Origin: Tetrahymena elliotti 4EA
Taxonomy: Eukaryota; Ciliophora; Oligohymenophorea; Hymenostomatida; Tetrahymenidae
Assembly: GCA_000231825.2 (NCBI GenBank)
Contig: JH720382.1
Span: 62,001 to 126,000, forward strand
DNA length: 64,000 bases
Reading direction: 5' to 3'
In this document: positions 10,945-25,216 of the stretch, one piece after another
Layout: each line of letters opens with the position of its first letter
How positions within the stretch are numbered: position 1 is the stretch's first letter
Position numbers and translations under genes: made by a program
The notes under the pieces: generated by a model
What the model was told of the DNA's origin: nothing
Databases searched by the model: none
What the model saw: the letters and a program-made list of their open reading frames with translations, nothing else

Positions 10945-13404
10945 ATGATAGAAACAGGTGAAAAAGCAGTAATTGGAAGCTTAAAAAGAGCTCGTAGAAC
11001 AGGATAGTTAACATTAATAGGTTTAGATCTCAAAGAGTTTCCTAAATAAATAGCTCAATATTAGGATCTTAAGCTTGATGACAATTGGTGGGAAATAGCA
11101 CCCTTAACGAAGTTAGATTTGTCAAATAATGAAATTAAGTAAATCCCAGAAGATTTCACTTAAGAAAAGGAAATTTAGTTGGTTAGAATGATAAATAATA
11201 AGCTGGTTACACTTCCAAATTCCTTATTTTAGCTGACATATCTAAAGTCTATCGATTTTAGTAAGAATTAAATAAAATAGCTTCCATATTCATTGGTTTA
11301 ATGTCCTAGCTTAGTCGAAATTAATTTGAGTGAAAATAAAATAGAAGAACTTCCAATGAATATGCACTACCTTTAAAACTTAGAAATACTAAACCTTTCT
11401 TAAAATAATTTAAGAGCAGTCCCAATATTTTTAGAAAAAACACCCTTAAAAAAGATAGATTTAAGCGAAAATAAGATTTCTCATATTCCTCAACCTGCAT
11501 TTTCAGGTTGTCTGCTTCTTGAAAACCTTATCCTCTCGAAAAATCAAATTTAACAGATAGATGAAGGCGCATTTTAAAATTTAAAGTCTTTAGTTAATCT
11601 CTATTTGGATTAAAATAAATTAATTGAGTTTTAAGAAGTTCCATAAAGTGAAAAGCTAGACCAACTTGTATTATCTTATAATAGAATAGATAGCTTTACT
11701 TAATTTCAAAACATTCCAAATCTCACGGCTCTTGTTATAAACAATAATAAACTAAAAAATTTAGACAAAAGCATTCTAATTTGTAAGAATATCAAGACTC
11801 TGGATTTAGCAAATAACGATTTGCCTGATATCCCCTCTGAAATTGGGCTTTTACCAAAACTAGTTCGTTTTACTGTGGAAGGAAACCCTCTTAAATGCAT
11901 AAGAAATACTATCAAAAATGCTGGAGCAGAAGCAATTAAAAAGTACTTGAGAGACAGAATTTAAGGAGACTATACTTAGGTAGAAAGTGCTATGGATCCT
12001 AAAATGAATTTTATTTAAAAAAAGTTAGATCCAATAGAAGTATTGTTAAGAGAATTCTATAGAAATAATGAATTTATTGTCTCAAATTAAAATTTAACAA
12101 AGTTTGATGATGATCGTCTTTTTAATTTAAAAGGATTAACTCATTTAGATATTTCAAACAATAAAATATAAAGCATACCTGAATAGATAGTTAGTTATGA
12201 GAAATCATTAACTAAATTGCATGCAAATAATAATAACCTGATTTCTCTTCCCTCTTCTATTCTACAATTAAAATAGCTTTAAAGCTTAGAGTTTAAGTAG
12301 AACAACATAGAATACTTTTTTGATAATAGCTCTTAATTAAAGTAAAGCTGGTAAATCTATCCAAATCTCTAGCACTTGGATTTAAGCATTAACAAAATAA
12401 AAAGTATTAGTGGTTTAATAGTAAACTTTATGCCTAGCTTGAGAGTATTGAACTTAGCTTATAATCAAATTTCTGATCTTTCCCCCTTGTTCTCCTCTTC
12501 AGCAAAGTTAAATAAATTAGAAGTAATTGATGTCTCTAATAACTCTTTGCAAGAATTAAGTGAATAAATTGCTTATACTTTGCCAATGTTGCAAAACCTT
12601 AATTTAGAAAATAATAACTTACAAAAAATACCTACTGAATTAGGTTTTATGAAACTAAAAACTCTAAAAATAGATGGTAACCCTTTAAAATTAATTAAGA
12701 GAGCTGTTATTGAAAAAGGTACTGTTTCAATATTAGATTATTTAAGGACTCGTCATGTTGGTAATCCACCTACCGATTTAGCTTGCATGAAACCCATAGT
12801 AGAAGAAATCGAAGAGCAACCAGAGTAACCATAATCAAATATCTTGAGAAATAACGATTACTAGTATAGAAGATAAAATCATCAATATGGTTAGCTTTAG
12901 TAATAACCTGTTCAGTAATAGCAACCAAACTATGGATTTGGTAGAGGAAATTTGTTTAAGTAAAATCAAAATGATTAACAACAATTCTAACAGCAGTAGA
13001 TTTATCAAGATAGAGGAGGATATTAAAAGAGTGGAAAGATGGAAGTAGAAAATTATTAATAGGATACTTAATATACTTCCTAGCAAAATTAGTTTAATCA
13101 GCAAAGAGGCTATGATTAATAAAATTAAGGGTATGGTTATTAATTTAACAATTAGCAGTAATTTGATAGAAATATCCAAGTTGAAGATTTATCATACAAT
13201 CCTAATCCTAATGCTGGATAGATTAAAAGAGCAAATAGAGCTGAATTAGAAAAACAAATTTAGATAATAAACATATCAATATCAAAATTAGAGAATGAAC
13301 TTTAAGAAAACTTCTCATTAAACAAATTTTAAATCAATGAGAAAAGAAAAGAACTTCAAGCTTTGAAGATGTAAAAAAGTAAGCTTTAGTAAGACTTGCA
13401 ATGA
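10945..13404 (+). CDS. LRRC40-like leucine-rich-repeat protein, 819 aa
   Basis: One uninterrupted frame runs from ATG 10945 to TGA 13402-13404. The N-terminus has LKRARRTGQLTL and then WWEIAPLTKLDLSNN, matching the LRRC40 family opening (KxARKxGQLxLS, then WWE and a first LRR). Canonical LxxLxLxxNxL repeats fill residues 45-310. A spacer follows the GNPLKCIRNTI...KYLRDRI block, and a second LRR array ends at about residue 620 with DGNPLKLIKRAVI and ILDYLRTR. LRRC40 proteins likewise have two such GNP...YLR caps. Residues 625-745 form a Gln/Asn/Tyr/Gly-rich low-complexity region, and about 755-819 form a short coiled coil; both are additions relative to animal LRRC40. The protein is probably a cytoplasmic scaffold, and its molecular role is not well defined in any organism. 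The start is supported by the family's short N-terminus. Confidence 0.9.
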
Positions 13405-14713
13405 AAGTATCTATAACTTATATATCATAATTAAAACCTTAGTTAAAAATAAATTATTAATGTCTTTGCTATTATAATTAGCATTTTATATCATTTATTC
13501 GAAAGTATTAACTCAGCCAGCTTTACCTTTAAAATAATTTTAAATTTTTTAATCTTAGATTTTTTTCAATTGTTGTAAATTTAAAAAAATTGTGATTGGT
13601 TTTATTAGACAAATTAAGTTTAACATAAATAGCAAAAATTAAACATAAAAAGTTAAAATTAGCTAAAGATAGAATGATTCAGATTTAATCAAATAAGAAA
13701 AAAATTAATTGCTATTGAATAGACAATCTTAATCATCTCAAAAACATTTTAACAAATAATCTATTTAGAAAGAATAAATTTTTGTAATAGAATTTTATAA
13801 ATAATTAAAATAAGGAAGAAGGTTATTCTTCAAAAAAGATCAAACAAAATCCATATTTAAAAATTAAAACTAAAAATGAAATTTAAATTTATTTAAAAAT
13901 GAATAAAAACATGAGTATCTTTTTCAATCAAAATCACAATGATTTTCAAAAACCAAAAAATAAATAAAATCACAAATTATTTAGTAAATTTTTTTTTTCA
14001 ATTATACTTATTTTTTAATAATAATAATTTGTAAACAATAATAGAAAATAAATTTAGTTTTTATAATTTCTATTGCGTTTGATATGATATTTGAAGCAAT
14101 AGAATTTAAAATTAAATTTAAATTAATAAAAATAAATTTGTGAATAAAAAAGATAAACTCAATTATTTTGATAAAAATTTTAGTTAAAAATAATTTTTAG
14201 ACTGATTACAAAAAGTTATTTTTGTAAAAATTTTTGGGCAAATAATTTTGAGGAGGAAAACCTCCTAAAAAAAATTCAAAAATTTGTACTGATAAAAATC
14301 AAAAAATTTAAAATATGTTTGTTATAATATCTGATAAAAAGATGAGAGTTAAAGTCTTTTGAAAAAAAAGTAATAATGAGAAAAGAAATGAATGGGAAAA
14401 CTTTGAAAATTGAATATTTTGAAATTGAAAAAGTATCTTTAAATTTGCAACAATAAAAATAGCAATTAGGTAAAGAGTAGACGAACAAATAATTTGATTA
14501 TCTTAATTTAATTATCAAGAATTGAATAGAAGAAATTTATTAATAAACTTGCATTAAGATATAATACACACTATTAATTAATAGATAGTAAAATTTTTGA
14601 AAACAAAATTCAAGATAATTTAATTTCAATTATTTAAATATACAACAAACAAGCACCTTATTTTCAAATCCCTACAATCACTTTACAATTATTATTAATT
14701 TAGGGTTAGTAAT
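13405..14713. other. Intergenic AT-rich spacer
   Basis: About 1.3 kb with no recognised gene, repeat or RNA. Short frames on the minus strand at 14276-14488 are AT-rich noise. Confidence 0.6.
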
Positions 14714-17700
14714 ATGGGAATAGCACAGTCTTACTAAACAAGCTAGCCAATCTTCCCTTTAGGAATGGTAATATAACTGAATAATATAATTGAAAATTTA
14801 AGTATAAGTAGCAATTTAGAAATTAGCACCAAAAAATGAAAAATAATTAATTTTATTATTATGATAACGAATTAGTTTAGGATTAAAATTAAAATATAGC
14901 CATTAATTTTAAACAAAGCAGTTATTTTATTAAAATAATCAATAGAATTACAATATTGAACAGACAGTGACTTATATTTTATAAAACAGCTCTCTTAATG
15001 ATGAATGTAAGCAATTATTGATTTGTTTAAAAACATTATATTATTGAATCTAATTTAGTTCAATAGATATGAATAATATAAAGATTTAATAAAGAAGTGA
15101 AGCTTTTATAGATATAGATTTGCAAATATATTTTTTTGTTTAATCAAATAGATATTAAACTTTCATTGAATGGAGAGTCTTATGAAGCCCGTAAGAGTGA
15201 CTTAAAAGATAAAATAATTTTTAATAATTGCACTAATGTAAAGAATCTTCTACCTATATTAAGATTAAGTAATCCAATCCTAACAAGTACTATATAGGCT
15301 ACTGTACCAGAATAATTGCTACATGCTTTCCTATAAACAGAGGAGGGCAGGATTTTTAAAAGAGCAACTGAATTTATTACATCTGGAAATGCCTTCAAAA
15401 ATGTTTCATCCACAAACTATACACAACCTTTAGCTTCACAAGCCTATACATTAGGTCGTAGTAATTCTAACTATTTAGGAACTTATACAACTGGAATTGA
15501 TAATACAGCTTAAGCTTAGCCAAATATTTTGAATGAGATAACAAATAACCAAAATAATTAAAATGGAGTTAAGACTTTAACAAGAAACAACTCTGTTTCA
15601 AATGCAAAATCTGTAGCTTAAATCCCTGTTTCAATCCTTAAAAATAAAGGCCAAACTATGAATCATCAAGTTGTTTCATCTTCCCCTATGATCAAGATCA
15701 CTCCTCTTGGAACAACAAACAACCCTATTAATTATTTGGGATAAACAACAACTGTTACCACCATTCATTAAATAAACACTTCTAATAGATCTGTAACTCC
15801 CACTCGTGCACCTTAGCCTACTTTCCTTTCTGAGTAATAATATACTCCTTCTGGTCGCTAAACTGTATCAAAAACTCCTTATATTAACTTTTAAGCATAA
15901 AATGATAACAATCAACCTTCAACTCCTATTGGTAAAAGTATGTTTGATTTACCAAAAGAAGATCACAGTAACTAATATTAATTACCTAAGACTCCAACAT
16001 CAACTTAAACAGGTGGTATTTTGAATTCCATAACTGGAGGAAGTAATTTACTATCTAATAATAATCGTTTAAGTATGACTCCTGTAAACTAAGTTAATTG
16101 TTCTAATATATCTGGCACATCAGCAATAAAGCAATAGATTATTTCTCAAACTCTTACCAGCAATTAAAATTTAAATAGTGTTATTGGATAATCATATGCT
16201 CAAAGTAATACTGAAAGGGTTAGATCTATGACTCCTTTACCTTACTCAAGTAGCTAGTAAAATACTAATATTTTGTTATCAAATAATGGAATATAGATTT
16301 AACCAACAACCCCAACAAGTTATAAATAAAATTTCGTTTTTGACTAAAGCACATAAAATTAAAATAACTTTAGTACCCCAAACAACAATGCAAACAAGAA
16401 TAACTTCTTCAATTTCAATAACACAGCCACCATCAATTAAGGATAAATTTATTAACAAAATAACAGTTTAATCAGATCTAATAGTAGCTGCAATATTAAT
16501 GGCTTGATTAATACCCCTAACCAAAATAATAATTAAGCTAATATAAATAATACTCCTAACTAGAATAATAATTAAGCTCTACTTAATACTAATCATAATT
16601 TCAGTACTGCAGTTTCAAATATATCTGGAACACAAACTCTTCCTTAAAATTTAAAAGGTATTGGAGCTAATATTAATATTGGATAACTCTTGAGCTAAAG
16701 ATCAGTTACACCTCCACCAGTATTAAAGAGTAATTCATCTATTTCTTAAATTGCATCAACTGCTATTAATCAACTTTATGCTCCTAAGCCATATTTAGAA
16801 AGTATAAACTAAAAAGAAATATAAGAGAGCATAAATTAAAGTATTAATAAGCCAAATACTCCTAGTAACTAAACTTAAAGTTCTATGAGCAACCACTTAT
16901 TGTAAAATAATTCATAAGCTCATTTTAGTTCTCTGATTGTTTAAAATAACCCAACAAGCTGCAGCAGTTTAGCAATGGCAAGCATACTTTAAAGCACTTC
17001 AACAAATGTTGCTGGAAATAGAAATTCTAGTATTGCAGGATCCATAATGTAATCTTAGATAAACACAAACTAATTGCCTTTAAACCAAGTTAACTCTTTA
17101 GAAGGATAGAATATACCTTATGAATCAGTTAGGAATAAATTCTAATAATTAAGAAAAATGACAGGTGTAAGAAAGACAAATGAGCTCTCTCATTCACCTT
17201 TAAATTAATAATCAAATGAATAGGAAAGTACTTCTCAATCTAATAATTTCACTTAATAAATAGAGAACAGCCAGAAAAAATTTAGTAATTAAAAATCTAA
17301 AAGCATAAGTAACCTTCATTTTAATAATTTTGCCATACAAGAAACTGAAATCTAAAGAAATATTTCTGAAGTCCCTTATTAATTTTTGAATAAAGATAAT
17401 GTATAAAATAAAGAAAGATTTTCTAAAAATATCTTAGATTCTTCTGGCAAGAAATCTCTGACCAAAAACTACAGCTGTACAAATATATAGAGCTAATAAA
17501 AGGATTCTTCTGTGACTAATTAGCAATAATCATAGAAGCCTTCATAAATTCCATACTACTTAGGGAGAACGTCAGTAAATTCTAATAAGAAAGATTTAAG
17601 CAATCTACAATCTCTCAGTAATATTAGTTAAATTTTATATACTTAGGAAGATTAAAGTAGATCTAATATTAATGGCGGAGGTAACCCTGCATTTAAAATT

Positions 17701-20700
17701 TAAAATTCCTTCTTACCAGGATTATCACCAATATAAAAAGTAAATTAATGCACTGATAACTCTCGCTCTTTTGCATGCGAAGCTTTACCTCTAGTAGGAA
17801 ACAATAATTTATTTAACAATTAAGCTGTTTCATAAGAACAATAAGAAAAAACACCAAAAGTATTTAAATTCAATAATACAAATAATACTTAAACAACCCC
17901 AGTAAGTGAAGTAAATTTGTTCTAAAAGCAAGAACAGGAAATAAAAGAAAAGGCTAAGGAATAAGTAAATGAAATAATATAAAGAACAGTTACTAGAGAA
18001 TTTGAGAATTTAAAGCAACAAACAGATATAGTAACATAAAATACACTCTTTGAAAAGTAAAGAATTTATAAAGAGTTTGTTTAGAAAGATGAATAAAATC
18101 AGCTATTATAATCTATCAAAAATTCATAGTTAGTCAGTTAAGCTATTAATGACATACAGAATTGCATTCGTTAAAATACTATGGAATCTGTGGGAGGTTA
18201 AAATAAAATGAGCCATATTTATCAATAAAGTGTTTAATTAAATAGTTAAGAGAGAATCTCAACTCTTCCCTCTAGACAGCCAGAAGTTGTATATAAAAAT
18301 AATATTATGAATACTTAGTAATCAGTCAACAATATTTTCACTTAAAATGCATAAGAAGTTATTTCTAATAATCTAAATCTACCTACTTACAACTCAAACA
18401 GTAATATTTTTATTTTGGTTTTTATTTAATCGATTTTTTAAATTCATAGACATTTTTTTAATTAATTTAAAATTTATCTAAAAAAGGAAGTAACAGGTTT
18501 AATAGCTCATAGTAAGAAGAAGATGACAATGGAATCAAAAAAACATGTTCAATTAATTTTGGATATAACCCTTCAAACGTAAACGAAAGTATTGCTGAAA
18601 ACAAAAATACTTTAGTAAGAAATTCTGAAGATTCAAATGAATCACCAAATTCATCTTCTCTTAAAATAAGTGGTATTAATAAGCCTGCAGGTTAAGAATA
18701 AATTAACTATGGAATTAAAATTTTCTAAGCTGGAGGAAGTATAGCTAGCACTTTCAATGATTTAAATAGCTTTGCTTACAAAAATATTGAGAGCTAAAGA
18801 TAAAATCTAGCTTTAACTAATACCAGCTTATAAGATAACTTCGTTTTATCTGCTCGCCAAAATGGAAATAATGGTATATAACAAAAGGGAAACAGATAAG
18901 GGTTAAATACCTAGGTTTAAAGCACCTAGGCTACAAATTTTGAGAACTCTACCCCTAAGAATCAAAACCAATTAGATTCATATCAACTAAATACTTTAAG
19001 TTATAGTAGTAAATGATTTTTATTTAAAATTTAAACAATTATTTAATTAATTATTTTTACTTAGGAACAAATGGTGATATTACTATCAAAAAGTAGATTA
19101 ATAACAATAACCAAAGCCTATAAACTGATGCTTAATAAAAAAGTAATAATTCTTAGTACCCTAACTAGGAGGTAGAAAAAACTTAAAATTCTTAATCTCA
19201 TTTCCCAATCTCAAAGATTCATTTTAACAAAAATTCAATGAATAGCTAGAGAAATGCTACTCCTAATAGTAAGAGAGATTCTATTTATTCTAATAATGGG
19301 GCTGATATGGTAATGTAATAATAAGTTGAATATTAAGTTACTCCAACTAATAAGTAAAATTATAGCCATTCATACAAATAATCAAACAGTTTTAAAGAGT
19401 TATTTGAAAATAATAATAATAATCAAATGAATATTCAAAACGAATATTAATATTCTGTTGCAACAGATGAAAACTAGTAAAATGAATAAAGAAAAAGAAA
19501 TTCTAGCTGTTATAGTTCATCTTAAAATGAAGTATATCAATCAAAAGGAAATAATTAATATCCAAATGAAAAATAAAGACAAGTAAGTATTATGAGTGAG
19601 CTCTCAGTTACTAATTCAACTCCTCAAAAATTAATCAATACTGCTACTAAGTAAAGAATGATGGATGAAATAGAACGCTAAAAAAATAACAGACAAGCAA
19701 GCATTTAAGCTGTTTCACAGAAAGAAATAGAAAATTTACGCAGCAACATTACTGAATATTGGAATAATACATGCAATTAATTGATCAACTCTACTCAAGA
19801 TAAAAGAGGAAATATTAAAAATAGCTATGCCTTTGAATCTTAATAGTAATTTTCTCATTATTAAACTCCTACTTCTTAATTATAGAAGTTAGATGCTTTT
19901 GCTGGTGAACCCATACCAACCGATTCTACTCCTTAAAATAAATTTTATGAAACAGCTACATCCATTTACTAAAATCAAAATAAAAACTAAAATTCTTTAC
20001 AAAATCCATTTAAGATGTCTTAATAATCCACAAACAACTTTGAAATTAAATCAAATATTCATCTTTTGCAAACTCCTGATCCTAATTCTTAATATTAAAG
20101 CAAAAATTTCACTTAAAGTTAAGAAACAAATGCTGCTTTTTCAAAACCTCCTCTTTAGAACTCTGGTATGCTAAAATCATAAAGGCAAAACATTTAGAAG
20201 TAATCTATTTAAAAACAAGGTTCTATTTAATTTACTGACTAATCTCCACCAATAAATTAAAATGAACTAAAGAACAGATAATTATATTATCAAAATAGTA
20301 ATAACAGTTCTTTGAGCTAGGTAGGATCTAGTTAAAATAGGTTATCTCCTTAAGTAGAGTAATAATTAATAAATAATTCACAAGAATATAGATTAAATTT
20401 AAAAAATTCTAGACCTAATCAAAATACACCAGGGTAATCCTACTAATCTATGAAGATGCAATAATAAAAATTACTTTCTTCTCTTAATCCTCAATAATTA
20501 AAGTCTTATCAAAATTCTATTGAGAATTATAACTATGCTATTAATGGTAAAAAATTATTTAGTGAATAAACTCCATATCAAAATTCTCAAAGAAAGCCAT
20601 TTGAAATGTAATAATAACAATACTTAACCTAAGAAGATGAGATGATGAATGGGTATAATGGTTAAGGAGAAAGGGAACTAACAGAAGGAATATAAGAAGA

Positions 20701-23700
20701 AAATGATGATGAGATCGAAATGTAAAATCAAGAAAACATTTATATCCAACAAAGTGGAGGAAAACAGTAACAATACTTGACTCAAGAATAGTTGATGATT
20801 TTAGAACAAGAACAATAATATCAGTCATAATAATAAGAACAATTACAGTAATAGGAAGAATATTATGATGATTTAGATAGTGATAATTTAGAACAAGAAG
20901 AAGATGATGATGAATAAAATCCTGACGAAATATCTTACCAATAATAAAATTAGATGTAAAATGGAGATTTAGATGAATATTGTGAATAAAATGGTGAAAA
21001 CATGGAAGAGCAATTAACCCAATAAGATGAGTAGTATTATGAAAATAATATGTAAGTTGATGGTTATGGTTAATAATACTAAAATCACATGTAATATCAA
21101 AATTAAATTGAAAACTAAAATTAAGAGGATTATGAGTTAAATGAAGAAATGTATGTCCATTAATAATAATAAAACTAACAATACAAGGATTAATAAGCGT
21201 ATAACATGTAAGATCCTGCTTTATTTAATCCTAATTAATATTCAATATAATAGTAATATAATGTCTCTGACTAATATAATAATAATAATAATAATTCTAT
21301 CCATGAAAGTGCACAAAATAATAGCTTGCGTTCTTCTAAATAGAGTATTGGTATTCCAGCTAGAAGATTTGAGGAGAACTTGAGTTCAGTAAAAAAGAAA
21401 AAGAGTGGTGGTTTGTATTACTAAAAGATAAATTTCGAAGCTGACAATAACTTCAAATTAACCGATTAACCTTTATCTGTAGATAATCTTTATCAAAGTG
21501 ATGGATTCTAATAAATAAAATAAAAGTAATATCCATCTTAGCAGTATTAGTCTCTGTAAATAAATGATTAAAACAGATTTAATTGTTAATTTTCTTCAAT
21601 TAACAAATACCCTCAGAATTAGTTTGAATAACATAATTAGAATCCATATTTCTAAGATCAATATAAGTACTTCCTCCAATAAGGAAATGAGTTAGTAGAT
21701 GAAGTAGCTGATGATCAATCTAGCTTGAGTTAAATAAGTTAAAGTCCATTAAGACCCTCTTAGCTTTAAATGGAAAATTAAGAGTAATAGTAAGGTTATG
21801 ATGAAGGGGAATAAAACGATTAGCAATAGGATTAAAACATTTATAAAAATAATTTATATTAATACAATAATGAAGACTAGCAAATGCTTTCTCATAGATC
21901 TTTTGAAAATAATAACTAAGTCAATATTTATGCAAATCAAAATGAAGGTGATCAAATTATTTAAAATAAGAACTATGTTTATAACAACAATTATAACATC
22001 CCCTAAACTGAAAATATTTCTGTAAATGCTTTATTACAAATGAATAAACGTAGTGCTTTAATTGAAGATCATACATCTCAAAGAGGTGATAAGGGTTAAA
22101 TTAATTTATTCAGATAATCTTCTTATCAAAACTAATATAATCCAGAATAATAGTTAGAGATGTACACCTAATCTACAAACAAAAATGAATTCTAAAATTA
22201 CAATGATTAATAAGAATAAAATTATGTTTAGAGTAAATTAATATCTTTCTTTTTTATCAATTTTAATAATATTTATTTTATTTTAGATTTCAAGGGATAG
22301 CAACAAACATAGATGACCCAAGAAGAAAGCTTTTATGAAAATAGAATTTTGGCTGATATAAATTTAGAATCAGGAAGAAAAGAAAATTAATTATCTAATG
22401 GTAAAAGAGGTACAGATTGTGAAATTAATTCATAGGAAAATTTAAGTTATAGAGAAGGCTCTTAAAGACAAAACAGCAGCAGATTTGTAACATCTGCAGA
22501 AAATGTTAAAAAGAAAAATATTTCTAGAAGAATTTTCAACAAGTCAGCAAGATATTATAATGAAGGAAATCCAGATTTAAAAAAGAACCTTGAAGAATTT
22601 GAGGCTGATTAGAAGAAGAAAAAAGTTAGAGCTAGCTTGTAGAATTTTGTTGAAGAACTTAATGAAATATCTGGTAGAAGTGCTAGAGGATTGCTAGATC
22701 TTAGTCATCGTATATAACAAAGCAATAGTTTTATTTTAGATCGCTCCAACATGAACGAAAAAAGCTTTTATTAAAATGAAAAGAGCTTCTAACAGAACGA
22801 AAAGATTTTCAGCAATAATAATATTCAAAATTAAAGTGATGGAGATGAGAATTCTATTATGTAAAATACTATGCTTACTGGAGGACCTAATTCGAATAGA
22901 AAAGAATACACAAATGCCAGAGATTATGAGTAACGTTTGAGTGAATATGTTATTTGTCATAAAGATGTAAATGAAGATGAAGTTTTAGAAGAGAAGAGAT
23001 AAGAAGATTTATTAAAATCTCCTAAAACTGATTAAAATGACTACAACTCAATTGCTTAATTCAATACTATAAATCAAAGCAATAATTCATATGCACCTCA
23101 AACTTCTGTTTTCTAAACAGGCATTCAATAATAACTCTCAGCCAGACAAAGTAAAGTTTTAAATATAAATGAATAAAATTAGCTTTAATCTCTCAGTAAC
23201 GAGTAACCATTTATAATAACTACAAATGAAAGAAGGAGAAGTAATGAGTAAGTAGATGAGATTTCAATTAGATTTAATGAATAACCTCCATTCTCTCATG
23301 CTTCCTTTAACTAAGAACAAATGTAGTAAATTTAGTAATAAAGATAAGAGATGGAACTAAAGCAATCATAGCAATTAGAAAAAAATAACACAGAAAGTTA
23401 ATAAATGAATTTATAATCTGTCTAGAAAAAATAAGAAAATAAGGATGAAGAGTAATCTCCTAAAAAACTTTAAGATTCACCATTTATTGAAGAAAGAAGA
23501 AAATCTGATAAATAGTCATCAGTATATGATCACATTTAATTAGCCTCTTTTGCACATTCAGATAACTTTATATCTATTTAACAAGTACCTTCATAGTCTA
23601 TGACGATTGTTTAGAACTAATTAACTTCCAATATTTAATTAGAACAAACTTTAACATCTAACAAAGATTAGTTAAACTCTGAGACATCAGAAAAATAAAA

Positions 23701-24345
23701 TGAATGTAATGAACAATAAGAATCTAACTCTACTCAAAAATAACAAGAATAAGAAGAAGAATAAAAAGCACTAAATAACCTTGAATAGAACAAATCTTCA
23801 GAATCTATAGAAGGATAAAAAGATGAATCACAACTTACTTAAAGTGAAAATTAAAATGATTTAACTGCATCAAAAAAAATGTAATCAGTTTAAAGACCAA
23901 GACCTATTTCAGAAATTCCAACTGAATCTAAATTTATCAAGCAAAGATAGCCTCATTTTGAAGACGTTCAAAATAAAGATAGCCATGCTCGTAGTCAATC
24001 TAACCACATAAAGAAGAAAAAACATTTTGAACTAAGCATAGATGCCTGTAATGAAGTTTAAAGTAAAAAATAATAATTTATATTTCTATATTTAATAAAT
24101 TTAATCTTAAAATAATATAGAATCCCACCACCAAGAAAATAAGGAGACTCCATAATTCTCTGAACATGGAATAAGTTCTAAAAATTCTAGTTTATTCAAA
24201 TCATCTAAACCTATCATCCCAAATAAGAGATAACAGATGATAAGTAATTAATTACATTTTTATTTAAATTTCAAATACTAATGAATTAATTTAAATCATA
24301 GGTTTCCTTGATTACTAAAAAAGTATGAAGAAAAGTTAAGAATGA
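14714..24345 (+). CDS. Giant Gln/Asn/Ser-rich protein, about 3041 aa
   Basis: Nine exons close in frame: 14714-14801, 14881-15006, 15067-15096, 15152-18400, 18487-19008, 19065-22232, 22287-24062, 24121-24243 and 24302-24345; every intron is phase 1. The long exons are beyond doubt, since more than 9 kb stays free of TGA in one frame. The three small 5' exons are tentative. Residues 82-165 look folded (KLSLNGESYEARKSDLKDKI, then a Leu-rich stretch) but match no family I know. A predicted coiled coil spans about 1005-1095. Residues 1863-2020 are Gln-rich and acidic. A basic helical block lies near 2475-2545, followed by Gln/Ser/Glu-rich sequence to the end. No enzyme motif, membrane segment or signal peptide was seen. 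The protein is probably a scaffold or condensate-type protein; this is inferred from composition only. Confidence 0.85.
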
Positions 24346-24944
24346 TTGAATAAACAAACAGCCTAATAAAAATAAATAAAAACACATTTGCTAGATAAAA
24401 ATTAATAAAGTGTGAACTTTGATTAAATTTGTTTAATTAAAATTATATAAATTATAAATAATTAATTAATTAATAATATTTTGACAAAACATATATAAAA
24501 AAAGCTATATTTATTTTCGTTTTATACTTTATCAATGTATTTCATTATTAACTACCATCTAATTCAATTATTTTCAAAGCCATTTTCTAGAAAACACTGT
24601 CAGTCTTAGTATAAAATATTATTTTTCTTTAAATTTTTATTTTAAAATTCAAATTATTTAAATTATCATTTCGTTTATTTTAAAATTTATTAAAAATTAC
24701 AATTTTTTAATTTTTTTCTCAAGAATCATAATGCATCTACCTTAAAAATTGATTTTTTGTAATAGTAAGGTTTTTTTCTACTTCTTTAAGAATTTTTGTG
24801 ACAAATAATAAATTTTTGTAATCTTAAAATAAAAGATTATCTTAAAAAAATATTGATTTGAATTTATTTAATTAATTTCTATTCTTTTGATTTAGACAGT
24901 TAATTTGTTTATTTATTTAAAGAAAGAAAAAAAAAAATCTTTTA
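24346..24944. other. Intergenic AT-rich spacer
   Basis: The 3' flank of the giant Gln/Asn-rich gene, leading into the 3' element of the first U2-like gene. Nothing else was recognised. Confidence 0.6.
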
Positions 24945-24958
24945 TTTGATTAATTAAG
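24945..24958 (-). terminator. Putative snRNA 3'-end element of U2-like gene 1
   Basis: The plus-strand sequence tttgattaattaag lies just past the RNA 3' end, read on the minus strand. The same element follows all three other U2-family genes whose 3' flank is present. It is a candidate 3' box or termination signal, inferred from position and conservation. Confidence 0.65.
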
Positions 24959-24961
24959 AAT

Positions 24962-25149
24962 GGGATAGCTACTTTTTGGATATGTGCAAACCAAAAGCAA
25001 CTCTATTGGGACTAGGGCAAGCCTCTAGTTTATCCAACCCCTGAGAAAAATTAATGTGAAAATGTCTCTAGTCGATGAGACACTATCAGTTTTCACACTG
25101 ATAAGAACAGATACTACAATCGATCTCAGCTTTTACACCGAGAAGGACA
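24962..25149 (-). ncRNA. Divergent U2-like snRNA, copy 1
   Basis: Read on the minus strand, about 188 nt. The 5' segment CCUUCUCGG, the branch-site-recognition segment GUAGUAUCUGUUCUUAUCAG and the Sm site AUUAAUUUUUCUC match U2. Stem-loop I is changed to CUCGGU-GUAAAA-GCUGAG, which still pairs with a G·U closing pair. The stem II hairpin UGUCUC...GAGACA replaces canonical UGUCCC...GGGACA with compensation. The loop UUUGCACA of stem-loop IV is kept within a re-paired stem. The 5' end is placed by alignment to the canonical copies and the 3' end by the start of the conserved 3' element; both are uncertain by several bases. Retained structure argues for a working RNA rather than a pseudogene. 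Confidence 0.85.
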
Positions 25150-25202
25150 AAGTTCTTCGTTTAGGATTTGATACTAAGTTTATATAATAAGTATGGATTA
25201 AC

Positions 25203-25216
25203 AATTTTATGGGTTT
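25203..25216 (-). promoter_or_regulatory. Putative proximal sequence element of U2-like gene 1
   Basis: Plus-strand aattttatgggttt, 54-67 bases upstream of the RNA start on the minus strand. The same block occurs at nearly the same distance before every other U2-family gene whose 5' flank is sequenced here. Confidence 0.75.

Noticed and set aside
12835..13179. 114-codon minus-strand frame rich in Leu/Ile
   Set aside because: It is the antisense shadow of the Gln-rich tail of the LRRC40-like gene.
20559..21383. Simple-repeat expansion or microsatellite in the Gln-rich region
   Set aside because: CAA, TAA, TAG and CAG are mixed as Gln codons, so the tract is kept at protein level and is not a pure DNA repeat.
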